A stretch of 64,000 nucleotides of DNA from Taishania sp965247975 (GTDB lineage: Bacteria > Bacteroidota > Bacteroidia > Flavobacteriales_D > Crocinitomicaceae). Location of the stretch: contig OZ252050.1 of assembly GCA_965247975.1 (NCBI GenBank), positions 620,001 through 684,000 of the forward strand, written 5' to 3'. The stretch's first letter is position 1, and every line of letters starts with the position of its first letter. The translations under genes and the position numbers were made by a program. Below are positions 8,786 to 21,249 of this stretch, piece by piece. The notes beneath the pieces were generated by a model, which was not told the DNA's origin, searched no databases, and worked only from the letters and a program-made list of their open reading frames with translations.

Positions 8786-9338
8786 TTTCTTTTTCTAAAA
8801 GGATTTTCAAATTCCGTTTTCCATTTTGAATTTCACTTTTCACTTGGTTAATTGAAAAGCCTGTAATGTCACTTATTTCCTTGTAGCTCTTGTTTTGAAT
8901 GTAAAACAAATCAACACACTGGCGCTGGTTCACTTTTAATTCATTCATTTTTGTAGAAACAAGTGAAATTTTTAAATCCAAATCTGTTTCGTCTTCATTG
9001 AGTTCATCGGAAGCACTGGTTTGTTCCATATATGTGATTGTTTTGTTTTGCTTTCTTAAAAACATAAAACATTCATTTCGAGTAACAATATAGAGCCATG
9101 ATTTAAAATTTGAAACATCGTGATTTTTTAATTTCTCAAACAACGATTCGAACACATGCATGGTCATATCTTTGGATTCTTCCACGTCTTTCAAGTATTT
9201 CAAACAAGCTCCCATCACTAAATGGCCATATCTTTCGTATAAAACACTCAAACAATAGGTGTCATTCTTCTTTTGATAAGAAATAACAAGCTCTTCATCG
9301 CTCAAAGTTTTATATGTCTTGTGTTTAAATTGAAACAT
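8769..9338 (-). CDS. ECF-type RNA polymerase sigma factor
   Basis: Region 2 is visible as LYERYGHLVMGACLKYLKD followed by HVFESLFEKL and FKSWLYIVTRNECFMFLRK. Region 4 holds QRQCVDLFYIQNKSYKEIS and the helix-turn-helix GFSINQVKSEIQNGKRNLK. At about 189 residues it is a normal size for an ECF sigma factor. ATG 9338 is preferred; a TTG seven codons upstream also keeps the frame. It is followed, with overlap, by the TPR membrane protein, which may regulate it. The signal that activates the pair cannot be read from the sequence. Confidence 0.9.
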   Translation of the reverse strand: MFQFKHKTYKTLSDEELVISYQKKNDTYCLSVLYERYGHLVMGACLKYLKDVEESKDMTMHVFESLFEKLKNHDVSNFKSWLYIVTRNECFMFLRKQNKTITYMEQTSASDELNEDETDLDLKISLVSTKMNELKVNQRQCVDLFYIQNKSYKEISDITGFSINQVKSEIQNGKRNLKILLEKENEFNQ

Positions 9339-9518
9339 GCTTACATGTTTAGATGACAAAATTGAACAGATTCCATAAAAGGAAATTAAATTGTTATTGT
9401 TTTACTTTATTGCTCTGTCAAAAATACACTATCTTTATATAGAATGAATAAACCGCTACTTCAGCTTTGCTTAAAATATGGACAATTTAATTTACATTGA
9501 ATAAAAAAGATTTTTCAC

Positions 9519-10493
9519 ATGAAAAAAATAGCTCTAATCACTTCTGGAGGAGATTCTCCTGGTATGAATGCATGTGTTCGAGCAGTTGTTAAGTATTGCC
9601 TTAATAATGACTTGCAATGTTTGGGCATTAGCGATGGTTATCAAGGAATGATTGAAGGACGAGGAAAATGGATGGAATTTTCGGACGTCGATAATATCAT
9701 TCACACTGGCGGAACAATTTTAGGTACAGCCAGAAGTGAAGCTTTTCGAACGGAAGAAGGTAGGAAATTGGCCATTCAATATTTGAAAAATGAACAGATT
9801 GATGGTTTAATTGTGGCTGGCGGAGATGGCTCTTTTCGTGGAGCGCAAATTTTAGGTACTGAAATGGAAATTCCAGTTATTGGAATTCCGTGCACCATTG
9901 ATAATGATATTTTTGGGACAGATTCTACAATTGGATATGATACAGCATTAAATACAGTTGTTGAGGCCGTTGACAAAATTAGAGACACAGCTAGCAGTCA
10001 TCATCGCATTTTTTTTGTTGAAGTAATGGGCAGAGATGCTGGATTCATTGCTTTAAATTCCGCAATTGCCGCAGGTGCCGATGCAGTATTGATTCCTGAA
10101 GAAATTACGGATATTAATAAATTGGTAAATGATATTAAACTCAGTAACAAAGGAAGAAGAGGTACAATTATTATTGTTGCTGAAGGAGATGATGCAGGCG
10201 GAGCCGTTGAAATAATGAAGAAAGTTGCCCCCTATTTTGAAGATAAAAGTATGCGACACACTATTTTGGGTCACATCCAAAGAGGAGGTAAGCCATCGAG
10301 TTTTGATCGAATTTTAGCGAGTAGATTTGGTGCAATGGCTGTGCAATTGCTGATTGAAGGAAGAACAGAGTTGATGGTCGGATCAAAAGGAGAAGACATA
10401 ATTTGTACCCCGTTTGATGTTTCGGTGAAGTCACACAACACCCCAAACCGCGATAAATTGAAGCTGGTTGAACAATTAAGAACAAATCTTTAA
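9519..10493 (+). CDS. pfkA: ATP-dependent 6-phosphofructokinase
   Basis: Phosphorylates fructose-6-P to fructose-1,6-bisphosphate, the committed step of glycolysis. Motifs of the bacterial PfkA family occur in order: SGGDSPGMN (residues 9-17), the ATP-binding GGDGSFRGA, PCTIDNDI with catalytic Asp128, VEVMGRDAG, and the substrate-side GHIQRGGKPS. The Gly in GGDGS indicates use of ATP rather than pyrophosphate. Its 324 residues are the normal length. The gene stands alone; the rRNA operon promoters begin about 70 bases downstream, on the same strand. Confidence 0.96.
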   Translation: MKKIALITSGGDSPGMNACVRAVVKYCLNNDLQCLGISDGYQGMIEGRGKWMEFSDVDNIIHTGGTILGTARSEAFRTEEGRKLAIQYLKNEQIDGLIVAGGDGSFRGAQILGTEMEIPVIGIPCTIDNDIFGTDSTIGYDTALNTVVEAVDKIRDTASSHHRIFFVEVMGRDAGFIALNSAIAAGADAVLIPEEITDINKLVNDIKLSNKGRRGTIIIVAEGDDAGGAVEIMKKVAPYFEDKSMRHTILGHIQRGGKPSSFDRILASRFGAMAVQLLIEGRTELMVGSKGEDIICTPFDVSVKSHNTPNRDKLKLVEQLRTNL

Positions 10494-10564
10494 TTTTTTC
10501 CTATTCATTTTCAACGATTTAGAATAAAAGATATATGTTTTCAAAAAAAGATTGTTGAAAAGGC

Positions 10565-10594
10565 TTGTTAATAAAAAAAGAGTATCTATCTTTG
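10565..10594 (+). promoter_or_regulatory. rRNA promoter P1
   Basis: TTG at 10565-10567, a 19-base spacer, then TATCTTTG at 10587-10594: a perfect Bacteroidota -33/-7 promoter. Start of transcription is expected about 10598. Confidence 0.85.
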
Positions 10595-10690
10595 TGCCCC
10601 GCAAATGAATACCGAGCGAGGTATTTGGAGGGAAGTTTGAGAGTTAATTTTGGTTCAGGAAAAAAACTTTAAAAATAATTCAAAAAACAT

Positions 10691-10720
10691 TTGGTAGTAA
10701 AAAATAACTGATTACCTTTG
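10691..10720 (+). promoter_or_regulatory. rRNA promoter P2
   Basis: TTG at 10691-10693, a 19-base spacer, then TACCTTTG at 10713-10720. It has the same geometry as P1, 126 bases downstream, giving tandem promoters as is usual for rRNA operons. Confidence 0.85.
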
Positions 10721-10820
10721 CACTCCCAAAACGAACGAGTAGGGGGTAATTAAAGAAGTAAGGTTGACGAATTTTTATCTTATATAATAGGTTTTGAGAG
10801 GACCAATAAGATCGAAAGAA

Positions 10821-10836
10821 GTTCTTTGAAGTATTG
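10821..10836 (+). promoter_or_regulatory. boxA-like element before 16S
   Basis: GTTCTTTGAAGTATTG resembles the boxA antitermination core (E. coli GCTCTTTAACAA). A close relative, GTTCATTGACATATTG, stands before 23S at 12767-12782. The repetition at both positions supports a role in antitermination or processing. Confidence 0.6.
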
Positions 10837-10855
10837 AGAAATAAGGAAACAGCGT
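10837..10855 (+). promoter_or_regulatory. 16S processing stem, upstream arm
   Basis: AGAAATAAGGAAACAGCGT can pair, with small interruptions, with ACGTTGTTTCCATTTCTT at 12451-12468. Together they would enclose the 16S rRNA in a long stem of the kind cut by RNase III. Confidence 0.7.
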
Positions 10856-10897
10856 AAGAATTAAAAAACGAAGCCACAACAAAATTCAAAGTTTTAT

Positions 10898-12423
<1,526 letters not shown>

Positions 12424-12450
12424 TTAGAGAAAAGGTGAGTTTTTTGATTC

Positions 12451-12468
12451 ACGTTGTTTCCATTTCTT
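12451..12468 (+). promoter_or_regulatory. 16S processing stem, downstream arm
   Basis: ACGTTGTTTCCATTTCTT pairs with 10837-10855 upstream of 16S. Confidence 0.65.
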
Positions 12469-12526
12469 AATTTTCACACATTGAAAAAAAGTCCTCCTTA
12501 CAGGAGTCAAGTAGGAGGGATTTAAT

Positions 12527-12600
12527 AGTCCCGTAGCTCAGTTGGTTAGAGCACTACACTGATAATGTAGGGGTCAGCGGTTCAAATCCGCTCGGGACTA
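12527..12600 (+). tRNA. tRNA-Ile, anticodon GAT
   Basis: Acceptor stem AGTCCCG/CGGGACT, anticodon stem CTACA/TGTAG with loop CTGATAA placing GAT, T arm AGCGGTTCAAATCCGCT. It is 74 bases long and lies in the 16S-23S spacer, the usual place in Bacteroidota. CCA is not encoded. Confidence 0.96.
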
Positions 12601-12648
12601 CTTTTGATAATCTTTTACGTAGCAAAAGAGTTGCGTATTTTTTTATTT

Positions 12649-12722
12649 GGGGGATTAGCTCAGCTGGCTAGAGCACTTGCCTTGCACGCAAGGGGTCATC
12701 GGTTCGACTCCGATATCCTCCA
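12649..12722 (+). tRNA. tRNA-Ala, anticodon TGC
   Basis: Acceptor stem GGGGGAT/ATCCTCC contains the G3-U70 pair that identifies tRNA-Ala. The anticodon arm CTTGC-CTTGCAC-GCAAG places TGC. The T arm is ATCGGTTCGACTCCGAT. It is 74 bases long and the second tRNA of the rRNA spacer. Confidence 0.96.
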
Positions 12723-12766
12723 CTTTTGATAATTTAGTTTTTGCAAATTGAATTATCGCCAACAAA

Positions 12767-12782
12767 GTTCATTGACATATTG
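12767..12782 (+). promoter_or_regulatory. boxA-like element before 23S
   Basis: GTTCATTGACATATTG closely repeats the element at 10821-10836 and stands about 85 bases before 23S. Confidence 0.6.
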
Positions 12783-12801
12783 GAATTGATTGAAGTAGTA
12801 A
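12777..12801 (+). promoter_or_regulatory. 23S processing stem, upstream arm
   Basis: The segment ending GATTGAAGTAGTAA pairs perfectly over 14 bases with TTACTACTTCAATC at 15769-15782, and less perfectly beyond that, enclosing the 23S gene. Confidence 0.75.
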
Positions 12802-12867
12802 GTAAGAAAGAATGTTGGGTTGCGATTTATTGCGACCAAGTGTGACGTAAGTCATGCGCAGAGTAAT

Positions 12868-15750
<2,883 letters not shown>

Positions 15751-15768
15751 ATACTATTCTATTCGAAG

Positions 15769-15791
15769 TTACTACTTCAATCGTCCGATAT
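15769..15791 (+). promoter_or_regulatory. 23S processing stem, downstream arm
   Basis: Complementary to 12777-12801; the core TTACTACTTCAATC matches without error. Confidence 0.75.
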
Positions 15792-15848
15792 ATTTTGTGA
15801 AATACTTAAAATATTATGATAACAACCACAAGGCTGTTGTCGAAGATT

Positions 15849-15960
<112 letters not shown>

Positions 15961-15963
15961 TTT

Positions 15964-16005
15964 AAAAGCCCTCATTCCTTTTTGGAGTGAGGGCTTTTTG
16001 TTTTA
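15964..16005 (+). terminator. rRNA operon terminator
   Basis: A 15-bp stem (AAAAGCCCTCATTCC with GGAGTGAGGGCTTTT, one T-G wobble) around a TTTTT loop, followed by TGTTTT. It lies just after 5S. Confidence 0.95.
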
Positions 16006-16568
16006 AACCAACTCAAAACGACCCTTTTGTACCTCGCATTTACTGATTTTTTAAACCAGATGCCCGTCTTCTCGAACTGACGTTCGATCTGGTGAGAGAG
16101 CTCCGAAATTAATAAATCTCTGATTTATTCGTTTTTCGTGAGTCCACGATGTTTATGAAAACGAAAAGTTTTCGAACTTCGGGTTAAGTCGATGCCACTT
16201 TTAACCCCCACATTCCTTTTTGGAGTAAGGCTTTTTTATTCTTACTATTATCCAACGAAATGTACAAAAGAATGTAACTACCCTTCTGTATCTTGATCTT
16301 TTGCCAACCAACCTTTAAAGATCCCTTCTTCGTGCTGTTTGAATGGGACTGAGATACCAATGTGAGTCGATGAGACTATTAGACCTCAATATTCGTTGAA
16401 ATTATTTGCGGAATTGCTTTTTGTTTATTTGAAAGTTGAGTAATTTAGTGAAGTTGGCGGAAGTTTATTTTAATTTTTTTCTAGCTAGAATTTACTCTTT
16501 CTACTTAAAATTTTGAAATTTGAATACGTTTTACTTACTTAGTGATTTATTAACCTAAATTTTTATTT
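16006..16568. other. gene-free region after the rRNA operon
   Basis: About 560 bases with no supported gene. The first half has short inverted repeats (AATAAATC-TCT-GATTTATT near 16110; CGAAAA-G-TTTTCG near 16162). A degenerate copy of the 5S 3' end and terminator lies at 16183-16241. The remainder is AT-rich and I see nothing further in it. Confidence 0.7.
16183..16241 (+). repeat. degenerate duplicate of 5S tail and terminator
   Basis: TTAAGTCGATGCCACTTTTA, then CATTCCTTTTTGGAGTAAGG and a T-run, repeats the arrangement at 15946-16003 (TAAGTCGATGCCATTTTTA, CATTCCTTTTTGGAGTGAGG, T-run). Most positions agree, but the stem-forming C/G runs are altered, so the hairpin is weakened. It looks like the scar of an rRNA-operon duplication or recombination. 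Confidence 0.75.
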
Positions 16569-16811
16569 ATGAAAGCTTTCGCAATTATAGGGATTGTAGT
16601 TTCAGTATTGTTCCCAATTTTAGTGGCAATAGGTCTGAACGAAATTTATTGTTCAAGTAGTTATTCTGATCCATACAGTTATTCTTATATCATGGGTGAT
16701 GGGGTTGAAATTACGCTACTCATCTCAGTCTTGACATCACTATTTTTTCTGTCTTTTTCAATTGTTGCCTTGGTTTTTGCTAACCGTAAAAAAAGTTCTC
16801 AAGCAATTTAA
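16569..16811 (+). CDS. small two-helix membrane protein, hypothetical
   Basis: An 80-residue protein with two membrane segments, AFAIIGIVVSVLFPILVAIGL (residues 3-23) and ITLLISVLTSLFFLSFSIVALVFA (about 48-71). Between them is a short Tyr/Ser-rich loop (SSSYSDPYSYSY), and the tail is basic (NRKKSS). I do not recognise a family. It stands alone between the rRNA operon and a convergent gene, and a good terminator follows, which supports it being expressed. Confidence 0.6.
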   Translation: MKAFAIIGIVVSVLFPILVAIGLNEIYCSSSYSDPYSYSYIMGDGVEITLLISVLTSLFFLSFSIVALVFANRKKSSQAI

Positions 16812-16823
16812 AAGTACGGGTGT

Positions 16824-16856
16824 AAAAAAAGGTTGCCACTTTTGACAACCTTTTTT
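16824..16856. terminator. bidirectional terminator
   Basis: AAAAAAGGTTG and CAACCTTTTTT form an 11-bp stem around a ten-base loop, giving a T-run on both strands. It separates the convergent genes ending at 16811 and 16867. Confidence 0.85.
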
Positions 16857-16866
16857 AAATGAGGTA

Positions 16867-18192
16867 TTATTTCAATAATTTCTGTTTTTTCTTATCAAGC
16901 TTAGCTTGCTGCTCATCAAGCTTTGCATGGGAAACATCTAATTTTTCTTGTTTGGTTTTAAGTTTCGCCAAATCTTTTCCTTTTGCAATATCTTTATCAA
17001 TTTTAGCTTGTTGATCTTTCAATTTTTCTCTGCTAGAATCAATCTTCTTTTGAGCATCTTCTAACTTCTCAATTTGAGATGCCAACTTATCAGCTTTTTT
17101 AGCTTCTTTTTCTGCAGCTTTTTGAGCTTTTTCGGCTTGTTTGGCTGCTTTTTCAGCTTCTTTAGCTTGCTTGTCGGCAGCTTTTTTTGCTTTTTCTGCT
17201 TCTTTTTTTGCTCTTTCTTGCTCTTTTTGGATTCGCTCTTGTTCTTTTGCAGCAGCTTTTTCTTCTTTAGCTTTTCTTTCAGCATCTTTTTGCATTTCTT
17301 CTGCAGCTTTTTTCTGATCTTTTGCTGCTTGCTCTTGTTCTTTTGCTTTTTGTTCTGCATCTTTAATTTTTTGTTCTTGTTCCTTTTGGGCGGCTTTTGC
17401 TTCTTTTTCTGAAGCTTTTGCTTCATTTTTCGCATCGGACAATTGAGCCTCTTCTAATTCTTTTTTCTTAGCAGCCAATTCTGCATCGCGCATTTTTTGT
17501 TCTTCCTCGCGTTTTTTCTGATCCGCAGCTAATTGAGCTGTTTGATCTATTTTCTTTTGCTCAGCTTCTTTTTTCGCTTTTTCAGCTTCAGCCAATTTGG
17601 CATCGGCCTCTTTTTTCTTTAAATCAGCCTCAGCTTTAATTTGTTCCGCACTTTTATTAATGTCTTCTTTTTCTTGACGAAGCCTCTCTTGTTCTAAACG
17701 AGCATCTTCTTGACGTTTTGCATACTCCGCAGCTTCTTTCTCTTTTTCTGCCGTAGTTTTTTCAGCTTTTTCTGTCTTATCATTAATTTTAGTTACAGTC
17801 TCATCACTTTCTTTCGTAACTCCATCAGCATCAAGCGATTTTGCTTTTAGGTTAAATGAAAATGTCTTACCATTTTCAAGATAAATTTCAGTTAACTTAT
17901 CAGACTTGTAAAGAGAATGCGTAACATCAATGCGAACTAATTGTTTGCCATAAGTTGGAATTGAAATAGCAACAACTCCCATGGCGTCAGTAGTACCAGC
18001 TCCAATAACCATTTCATTAAAAGAAATTTTGACAAGAGCACCTGCAACAGGCTTTGTATCACTCTTCACCGAAATAGTAATAGAAATTGCGTCTTTGCTT
18101 AACTGCTCAATACTCCAATTTTTTATTGGAACATTTGAATGCCCTGCAAAAGAGGCCATTAACATTGACGCAATAATGATTTGTTTTTTCAT
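16867..18192 (-). CDS. secreted Lys/Glu/Ala-rich helical protein with N-terminal beta domain
   Basis: ATG 18192 starts a signal peptide (MKKQIIIASMLMASFAGHSN). Residues about 30-130 form a carboxypeptidase-regulatory-like beta domain (KPVAGALVKISFNEMVIGAG, MGVVAISIPTYGKQLVRID). From about residue 150 to the end (441) the protein is almost entirely Lys, Glu, Ala, Gln and Asp, with repeats such as AEKAKKEAEQKK and KEQERIQKEQERAKKEAEKA. This predicts a very long coiled coil or single charged helix of about 290 residues. Function is unknown; it might be a periplasmic spacer or envelope-spanning strut. The open frame reaches 18261, but the added residues hide the signal peptide. On the minus strand, TATTTTTG boxes lie 50-70 bases upstream. 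Confidence 0.8.
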   Translation of the reverse strand: MKKQIIIASMLMASFAGHSNVPIKNWSIEQLSKDAISITISVKSDTKPVAGALVKISFNEMVIGAGTTDAMGVVAISIPTYGKQLVRIDVTHSLYKSDKLTEIYLENGKTFSFNLKAKSLDADGVTKESDETVTKINDKTEKAEKTTAEKEKEAAEYAKRQEDARLEQERLRQEKEDINKSAEQIKAEADLKKKEADAKLAEAEKAKKEAEQKKIDQTAQLAADQKKREEEQKMRDAELAAKKKELEEAQLSDAKNEAKASEKEAKAAQKEQEQKIKDAEQKAKEQEQAAKDQKKAAEEMQKDAERKAKEEKAAAKEQERIQKEQERAKKEAEKAKKAADKQAKEAEKAAKQAEKAQKAAEKEAKKADKLASQIEKLEDAQKKIDSSREKLKDQQAKIDKDIAKGKDLAKLKTKQEKLDVSHAKLDEQQAKLDKKKQKLLK

Positions 18193-18281
18193 GTAAAATT
18201 TTTTGTTTAAATTAATAATAATTTTGCGAACGACACGCCTTTTGCTCAAAAATAATTCCAAAAATAAATTAACTTTACTTC

Positions 18282-19394
18282 ATGCAATTCAATCAAATCG
18301 TTGGGCATAGTCATTTAAAGAATGATTTACGTAAAGCTGTGAATGACAACAAAGTAAGTCATGCCTTATTGTTTTTGGGCAAATTTGGCTATGGATCACT
18401 GCCAATGGCTATGGCTTTTACCCAATATTTATTTTGTGAAAATCGGGGTGAAGATAGTTGTGGGACTTGTAGTTCGTGCATTAAAATAAATGATATACAA
18501 CATCCCGATGTTCATTTTTCATTTCCAACTGTCCTCGCGATTAACAAATTATCAAGTGGTTTTGCGGCAGATTGGCGAAGTCAACTTAAAGAAACAGCCT
18601 ATTTCGATTTAAATCATTGGACATTATCAATTGATGATAAAGGTAGGAAGCCAATGATCGGGACGGAAGAAAGCCAAGATATTATTAAAAAGCTTTCCCT
18701 TAAATCATACGAAGGAAAGCAAAAGGTCATGATCATCTGGTGTGCAAATGAAATGAATCCATCTGCTGCCAATAAGCTTTTGAAAATTTTAGAAGAACCG
18801 CCAAAAGATACTGTATTCATTTTGATTAGCGAATCGGATGACAGCATGCTTCAAACCATTTTATCTCGAACGCAAATCGTTAAGATTCCAAAAATTAGTT
18901 CGGAAGATTTAAGCGCCTATTTAAGAGAAACAAAAGGAATTGGCAATTCCTTAGCCGATTCAGTTGCAGCGAGATCTGAAGGTGACTTGATCGTTGCATT
19001 AGAACACATTGCCGATGCAACGGAAAATGTTGAAAAGGATTTGTTCATTGAACTTATGCGAGTTTGTTACAAAAAGGACGTAATAAAGATGCTCCAATGG
19101 TCTGAGAAAATGGGTCTTGAATCGCGTGAAAATCAAAAAACATTTTTGAAATATGGACTTCATATGTTCAGACAAAGCATGCTGAAAAACTATACAGATG
19201 ATATCTTGATCAAGGTATCACAAGAAGAAAATCAATTTTTGGTGAACTTTTCAAAATTTATAACTGGAAATAATATTATGGATTTTATGAAGACGTTTAA
19301 TGACGGTCATTATTACGTTGAAAGAAATGCAAATGCAAGATTGCTTTTTACAAATATTTGCTTTCAGGTAATGCGTTTTATTCACATGGCCTAG
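18282..19394 (+). CDS. holB: DNA polymerase III delta-prime subunit
   Basis: A clamp-loader subunit that helps load the sliding clamp onto primed DNA. It has the AAA+ fold with the P-loop degraded to GKFGYGSL (residues 33-40, Lys replaced by Ser), as expected for a delta-prime that does not hydrolyse ATP. The four-Cys zinc site is Cys52, Cys60, Cys63 and Cys66 (CGTCSSC). Then come KLLKILEEPPKDTVFILI and LSRTQIVKI, the sensor and SRC-like motif. At 370 residues it is slightly long. It is the first gene of holB - ricT - gldH and is divergent from the helical-protein gene, 89 bases away. Confidence 0.88.
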   Translation: MQFNQIVGHSHLKNDLRKAVNDNKVSHALLFLGKFGYGSLPMAMAFTQYLFCENRGEDSCGTCSSCIKINDIQHPDVHFSFPTVLAINKLSSGFAADWRSQLKETAYFDLNHWTLSIDDKGRKPMIGTEESQDIIKKLSLKSYEGKQKVMIIWCANEMNPSAANKLLKILEEPPKDTVFILISESDDSMLQTILSRTQIVKIPKISSEDLSAYLRETKGIGNSLADSVAARSEGDLIVALEHIADATENVEKDLFIELMRVCYKKDVIKMLQWSEKMGLESRENQKTFLKYGLHMFRQSMLKNYTDDILIKVSQEENQFLVNFSKFITGNNIMDFMKTFNDGHYYVERNANARLLFTNICFQVMRFIHMA

Positions 19395-19454
19395 TTTTTT
19401 TAGTTTGAAAAGGGAGAATTATTACTAGTTTTACAAGAAATATATAAAAGAAAT

Positions 19455-20789
19455 ATGGGTTGTTCAAGTTGCGGTAGTGGAGGTGGAACTCCCCGCGGGT
19501 GTAAAAATAATGGCAACTGTAGTTCTGGTGGATGTAACAAATTGGAGGTCTATGATTGGTTAGCGAATATCGCATTACCGAACGGACAAGCTCCTTATGA
19601 TATAGTTGAAGTTCGATTCAAAAATAGCCGAAAAGCATTTTATCGAAACGCTCGGAATTTAAGTTTACTCGCGGGAGATGTGGTGATTGTGGAAACAAGT
19701 CCAGGATATGATATTGGAGTTGTTTCTGTAGTTGGTGAACTTGCTCGAATTCAAGTTAAGAAAAAAGCAACTGGCTTTAAACCATTAGAAGCTCGTAAAA
19801 TTGTACGAATTGCCAATCAGGAAGATATTGATAAATGGATGAAGGCCAGAGAATTGGAAAAAGACGTGATGTTTGCTTCGAGAACCTTGGCGCTTAATTT
19901 AAATCTACAAATGAAAATTTCAGATGTAGAATATCAAGGAGATTTATCAAAGGCAACTTTTTATTACACAGCCGAAGGACGTGTCGATTTCAGACAGTTA
20001 ATCAAAGACATGGCAGATGCTTTCAAAATTCGTGTTGAAATGCGTCAAGTTGGATCGCGCCAAGAAGCTTCAAGACTTGGTGGAATTGGGTCTTGTGGAA
20101 GAGAACTTTGTTGTTCGACTTGGCTAACTGATTTTAGATCTGTATCAACTTCTGCGGCCAGATATCAACAGTTATCGTTGAATCCACAAAAATTGGCGGG
20201 TCAATGCGGAAAACTCAAATGTTGCTTGAATTACGAATTAGATATGTATTTGGAAGCGATGAAAACCTTTCCAAAATCGGATGTTAAACTTCAGTTGGAT
20301 AAAGGTACAGCAACGCATGTTAAGACAGATGTGTTTAAACGCGAGATGTGGTACTCACTTTATGGAGAAGGGCTTTCGGGTCTTGTTGCATTAACTCCAG
20401 AACGAGTTCAGGAAGTGATTCAAATGAATAAGGATGGCAAGAAACCAACACAATTAAAAGAATTTGTGGAGGTGGTGAAAGTTGCTCCTGAGTATTCAAA
20501 TGTTGTTGGTCAAGATAGTTTAAATCGTTTTGAGCATACCTTTAAAAATAAGAAAAAGAAAAAAGGAAAGCCGAATCCAAACAAGAATCAAGCATCGAGT
20601 CAAGATAAGAACTTAGTCAAAACTACTCCAAATATAAAGGTTGACAAACCTGTTCAAAATCCTCTATCTAGTGCAGCATTGCCGAATGGTGAGGCGCCAA
20701 AAAAGCGAAAAAGACCGAACAATAAGCGGAGAAAACCAAATAATCAAAATAACGCTGGAGAAAATAAACCCTCGAATGAAAACCCTTAA
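19455..20789 (+). CDS. ricT: PSP1-domain regulatory protein, RicT/YaaT-like
   Basis: The N terminus is Cys/Gly-rich (Cys3, 6, 16, 22 and 27). The PSP1 domain spans roughly residues 45-280 and includes GSCGRELCCSTWL and QCGKLKCCLNYE. These Cys clusters in Bacillus RicT take part in an Fe-S-containing complex that affects RNA maturation. The C-terminal 80 residues are basic and low complexity (KNKKKKKGKPNPNKNQ, KKRKRPNNKRRKPNNQ), suggesting nucleic acid binding. In Bacteroidota its role has not, to my knowledge, been worked out. It overlaps gldH by 14 bases. Confidence 0.88.
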   Translation: MGCSSCGSGGGTPRGCKNNGNCSSGGCNKLEVYDWLANIALPNGQAPYDIVEVRFKNSRKAFYRNARNLSLLAGDVVIVETSPGYDIGVVSVVGELARIQVKKKATGFKPLEARKIVRIANQEDIDKWMKARELEKDVMFASRTLALNLNLQMKISDVEYQGDLSKATFYYTAEGRVDFRQLIKDMADAFKIRVEMRQVGSRQEASRLGGIGSCGRELCCSTWLTDFRSVSTSAARYQQLSLNPQKLAGQCGKLKCCLNYELDMYLEAMKTFPKSDVKLQLDKGTATHVKTDVFKREMWYSLYGEGLSGLVALTPERVQEVIQMNKDGKKPTQLKEFVEVVKVAPEYSNVVGQDSLNRFEHTFKNKKKKKGKPNPNKNQASSQDKNLVKTTPNIKVDKPVQNPLSSAALPNGEAPKKRKRPNNKRRKPNNQNNAGENKPSNENP

Positions 20790-21243
20790 TTATTTAGTTG
20801 CGTTAGCAACAGTTGTTTTATTGTTTTCTGCTTGTAGCGAAGCCCCGTTTTACGAGGATGTTCAATCTTTTGACGGAAATGAGTGGAAACAAAGTCAGAA
20901 GCCAAAATTTAATGTAGATATTAAGGACACAAATGAACTCTATGATTTTGTTCTAACCGTTAGAACCAGCACAAGTTATAAATTCAACAATTTGTGGATT
21001 TTCTGGACAACTAAAACTCCGAAAGGACAGGTTGTTCGCGAACCGTTTGAAATAAAGGTTGCAAATCCTGATGGTTCTTGGATAGGAAACAACTCAGGAA
21101 CTGTAGTCGAAAATCAACTTCGTTTTAGCCGCAGGAAAATGCCCGAAAAAGGGAAATATAGTTTTACTATAGAACAAGGAATTACTCAACCAACACTTAA
21201 AGAGGTTTTGGATATTGGATTTAAAATTGAAAAAGTGAAGTAA
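20776..21243 (+). CDS. gldH: gliding motility lipoprotein GldH
   Basis: ATG 20776 begins a lipoprotein signal peptide (VVLLFSAC, lipid Cys20). The rest is about 135 residues resembling GldH, needed for gliding on surfaces in Flavobacterium johnsoniae: YDFVLTVRTSTSYKFNNLW, FWTTKTPKG and EQGITQPTLKEVLDIGFKIE. Its 155 residues are the family size. The longer open frame starting at 20641 runs antisense in character within ricT and is not used. Overlap with ricT suggests coupling. With the other T9SS genes here, it indicates a gliding or T9SS-competent cell. Confidence 0.9.
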   Translation: MKTLNYLVALATVVLLFSACSEAPFYEDVQSFDGNEWKQSQKPKFNVDIKDTNELYDFVLTVRTSTSYKFNNLWIFWTTKTPKGQVVREPFEIKVANPDGSWIGNNSGTVVENQLRFSRRKMPEKGKYSFTIEQGITQPTLKEVLDIGFKIEKVK

Positions 21244-21249
21244 AAAGTA

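Larger units (their letters stand above)
10494..10897 (+). promoter_or_regulatory. rRNA operon leader region
   Basis: This 400-base stretch has no gene. It holds two tandem consensus promoters, a boxA-like element and the upstream half of the 16S processing stem (listed separately). There is no convincing pfkA terminator before the first promoter, so some read-through from pfkA is possible. Confidence 0.85.

Noticed and set aside
17061..17435. Antisense and alternative frames in the Lys-rich gene
   Set aside because: They arise from the low-complexity AAG/GAA/GCA repeats of the real gene.
20641..20775. Upstream extension of gldH
   Set aside because: It overlaps ricT and is a frame by-product; the lipoprotein signal begins at 20776.
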